Shown here one piece after another: positions 6,397 to 7,484 of a DNA stretch of 7,484 bases. The notes under the pieces were generated by a model that saw nothing but the letters and a program-made list of their open reading frames with translations, did not search any database and was not told the origin of the DNA. Position 1 is the first letter of the stretch; every line of letters begins with the position of its first letter. The stretch spans positions 1 to 7,484 of the forward strand of contig JAUXHZ010000048.1 of NCBI GenBank assembly GCA_030621255.1. Direction: 5' to 3'. The position numbers and the translations under genes were made by a program. Source of the DNA: Candidatus Latescibacterota bacterium. GTDB taxonomy: Bacteria > Krumholzibacteriota > Krumholzibacteriia > Krumholzibacteriales > WJIX01.

Positions 6397-7484
6397 TCAA
6401 ACCATTTGTTTCCACTTTCCAGCTAAAAATATCCCCTGAACACGCCCGTTAAAGCTTCTTTCCGCAAGCGGGGTATTTAAAGATTTTGATCTGTTAACTT
6501 TTCCGTTAAATATCCATTCCGCATCAAGATCTATAACTACAAGATCCGCCGGAACGCCTACCTCCAGAGTCCCTCCCGGGATACCGAGTGTCTTAGCGGG
6601 AGCGGATGTCATCATCTTTACAAGATCTATCAACTCCAGCTCGCCGGATAGAACAAGTTCAGTATAAAGATGGGAAAAAGCTGTCTGAAGGCCAATCATT
6701 CCAGGAGGGGCAAAGTTGAATTCAACCTGTTTGTCAATCTCGGTATGAGGGGCATGGTCTGTCGCGATACAATCGATCGTTCCGTTTTTAAGCGCTTTCT
6801 TTAGCGCCTTTATATCCTCCAAATTTCTAAGGGGAGGATTAACCTTTAAGTTCCTGTCATATTCCTGAAGCAGAGAATCATCCATTGTCAAATGATGAGG
6901 AGTTACTTCGGCCGTAACAGGAATACCTTTTTTCTTAGCTTCTCTGATCAGTTCTACCGAACCTGCTGTGCTGACATGCGCTACATGAAGCCTCGAACCT
7001 GTTAATTTTGCGAGCGCTATATCCCTCGCTACGGCAATTTCCTCCGAGACAGCCGGTATCCCGGTAAACCCAAGTTTGGTGGAATAGTATCCTTCATTCA
7101 TTAATCCGTCCCCTGCAAGATCCGGGTCTTCACAATGGGAAATAATAGGTAGTCCAAGTAATCCCGCGTATTCAAGGGCACTCCGCATTACCTTGCTGTT
7201 AGTAATGAAATTTCCATCATCACTTAGGGCTACCGCGCCAGCCTCTTTTAACAAATGAAACTCATTTATCTCTTTTCCATCCAGCCCTTTTGTAACAGCG
7301 GCTATTACATAGAGCCTGGTTTCGCCAACTTCTCTATTTTTATCCAGAATATAGCGTACAACGCTCGGTTCATCGACTACTGGATTAGTATTCGCCATAC
7401 AGACAATCGAAGTATATCCACCAGCTGCTGCAGCTGCCGTACCAGTCGCAATTGTTTCTCTGTCTTCAAACCCCGGATCCCGGA
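6397..7484 (-). CDS. pyrC: Dihydroorotase, class I (5' end off window)
   Basis: Zinc amidohydrolase that cyclises N-carbamoyl-L-aspartate to dihydroorotate in the cytoplasm. The frame is open to the right edge: 28 complete codons precede the first in-window ATG (7398) and read RDPGFEDRETIATG then an alanine run and YTSIVCMANTNP, clearly conserved dihydroorotase sequence, so the ATG is internal. About 60 residues are missing, including the HxH metal motif that sits just before the visible RDPG. Counted from the first full codon, further metal and active-site residues are D88 (ALSDDGN), H116 (SHCED), H169 (HVSTAG) and D242 (ATDHAPH). TAEVTPHHL, NPPLR and FAPPGMIGLQ are also present. Complete members have about 430 residues; 361 are in the window. 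The C-terminal LEVGVPADLVVIDL is the usual amidohydrolase beta-sandwich strand. It is the first visible gene of the pyr cluster; pyrB probably lies upstream. Confidence 0.97.
   Translation of the reverse strand, partial: RDPGFEDRETIATGTAAAAAGGYTSIVCMANTNPVVDEPSVVRYILDKNREVGETRLYVIAAVTKGLDGKEINEFHLLKEAGAVALSDDGNFITNSKVMRSALEYAGLLGLPIISHCEDPDLAGDGLMNEGYYSTKLGFTGIPAVSEEIAVARDIALAKLTGSRLHVAHVSTAGSVELIREAKKKGIPVTAEVTPHHLTMDDSLLQEYDRNLKVNPPLRNLEDIKALKKALKNGTIDCIATDHAPHTEIDKQVEFNFAPPGMIGLQTAFSHLYTELVLSGELELIDLVKMMTSAPAKTLGIPGGTLEVGVPADLVVIDLDAEWIFNGKVNRSKSLNTPLAERSFNGRVQGIFLAGKWKQMV

Noticed and set aside
7396..7398. ATG at 7398 as the start of dihydroorotase
   Set aside because: The 28 codons upstream encode conserved dihydroorotase sequence (RDPGFEDRETIATG and following), so the gene simply continues past the window edge.

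Overview
The window is a minus-strand gene block from a bacterium that makes pyrimidines de novo and carries many lipoproteins. All eight supported genes are read right to left. Base composition is moderate (by eye, low-to-mid 40s % G+C), coding density is high, and most genes have recognisable Shine-Dalgarno (SD) sequences. Three of the eight products have lipobox signal peptides, which points to a diderm. A YFNTFYNA-type TPR lipoprotein, an Ig-like/SUMF1-type lipoprotein and a class 1B PyrD/PyrK pair would fit the FCB group or a nearby candidate phylum. That placement is an inference: no rRNA or other marker gene is present.

Region by region, in transcription order: pyrC (7484-6397, 5' end outside the window); a 510-residue TPR lipoprotein (6329-4797); pyrK (4705-3890); pyrD (3867-3010); pyrF (2979-2254); an ArsB/NhaD-type ion transporter (2244-961); a 72-residue lipoprotein (907-689); a 220-nt intergenic region with a weak terminator candidate and promoter candidates (688-469); and the first 156 codons of a lipoprotein that runs off the left edge (468-1). 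That last gene has an Ig/PKD-like domain followed by the start of a formylglycine-generating-enzyme (SUMF1) type domain.

Four pyrimidine genes work together. PyrC closes carbamoyl aspartate to dihydroorotate. PyrD with PyrK oxidises dihydroorotate to orotate with NAD+. PyrF decarboxylates OMP to UMP. pyrB, carAB and pyrE are not in the window. In the classical Bacillus-type order carAB lies between pyrC and pyrK; here a TPR lipoprotein gene occupies that place. The transporter follows pyrF by only 9 nt and is probably cotranscribed.

Three start sites were re-chosen from ribosome-binding evidence: ATG at 2979 for pyrF rather than an upstream TTG, GTG at 6329 for the TPR lipoprotein rather than an upstream ATG, and TTG at 4705 for pyrK. 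I see no CRISPR array, insertion sequence, tRNA or rRNA, and no convincing novel defence or mobile system. The least ordinary items are the lipoproteins.
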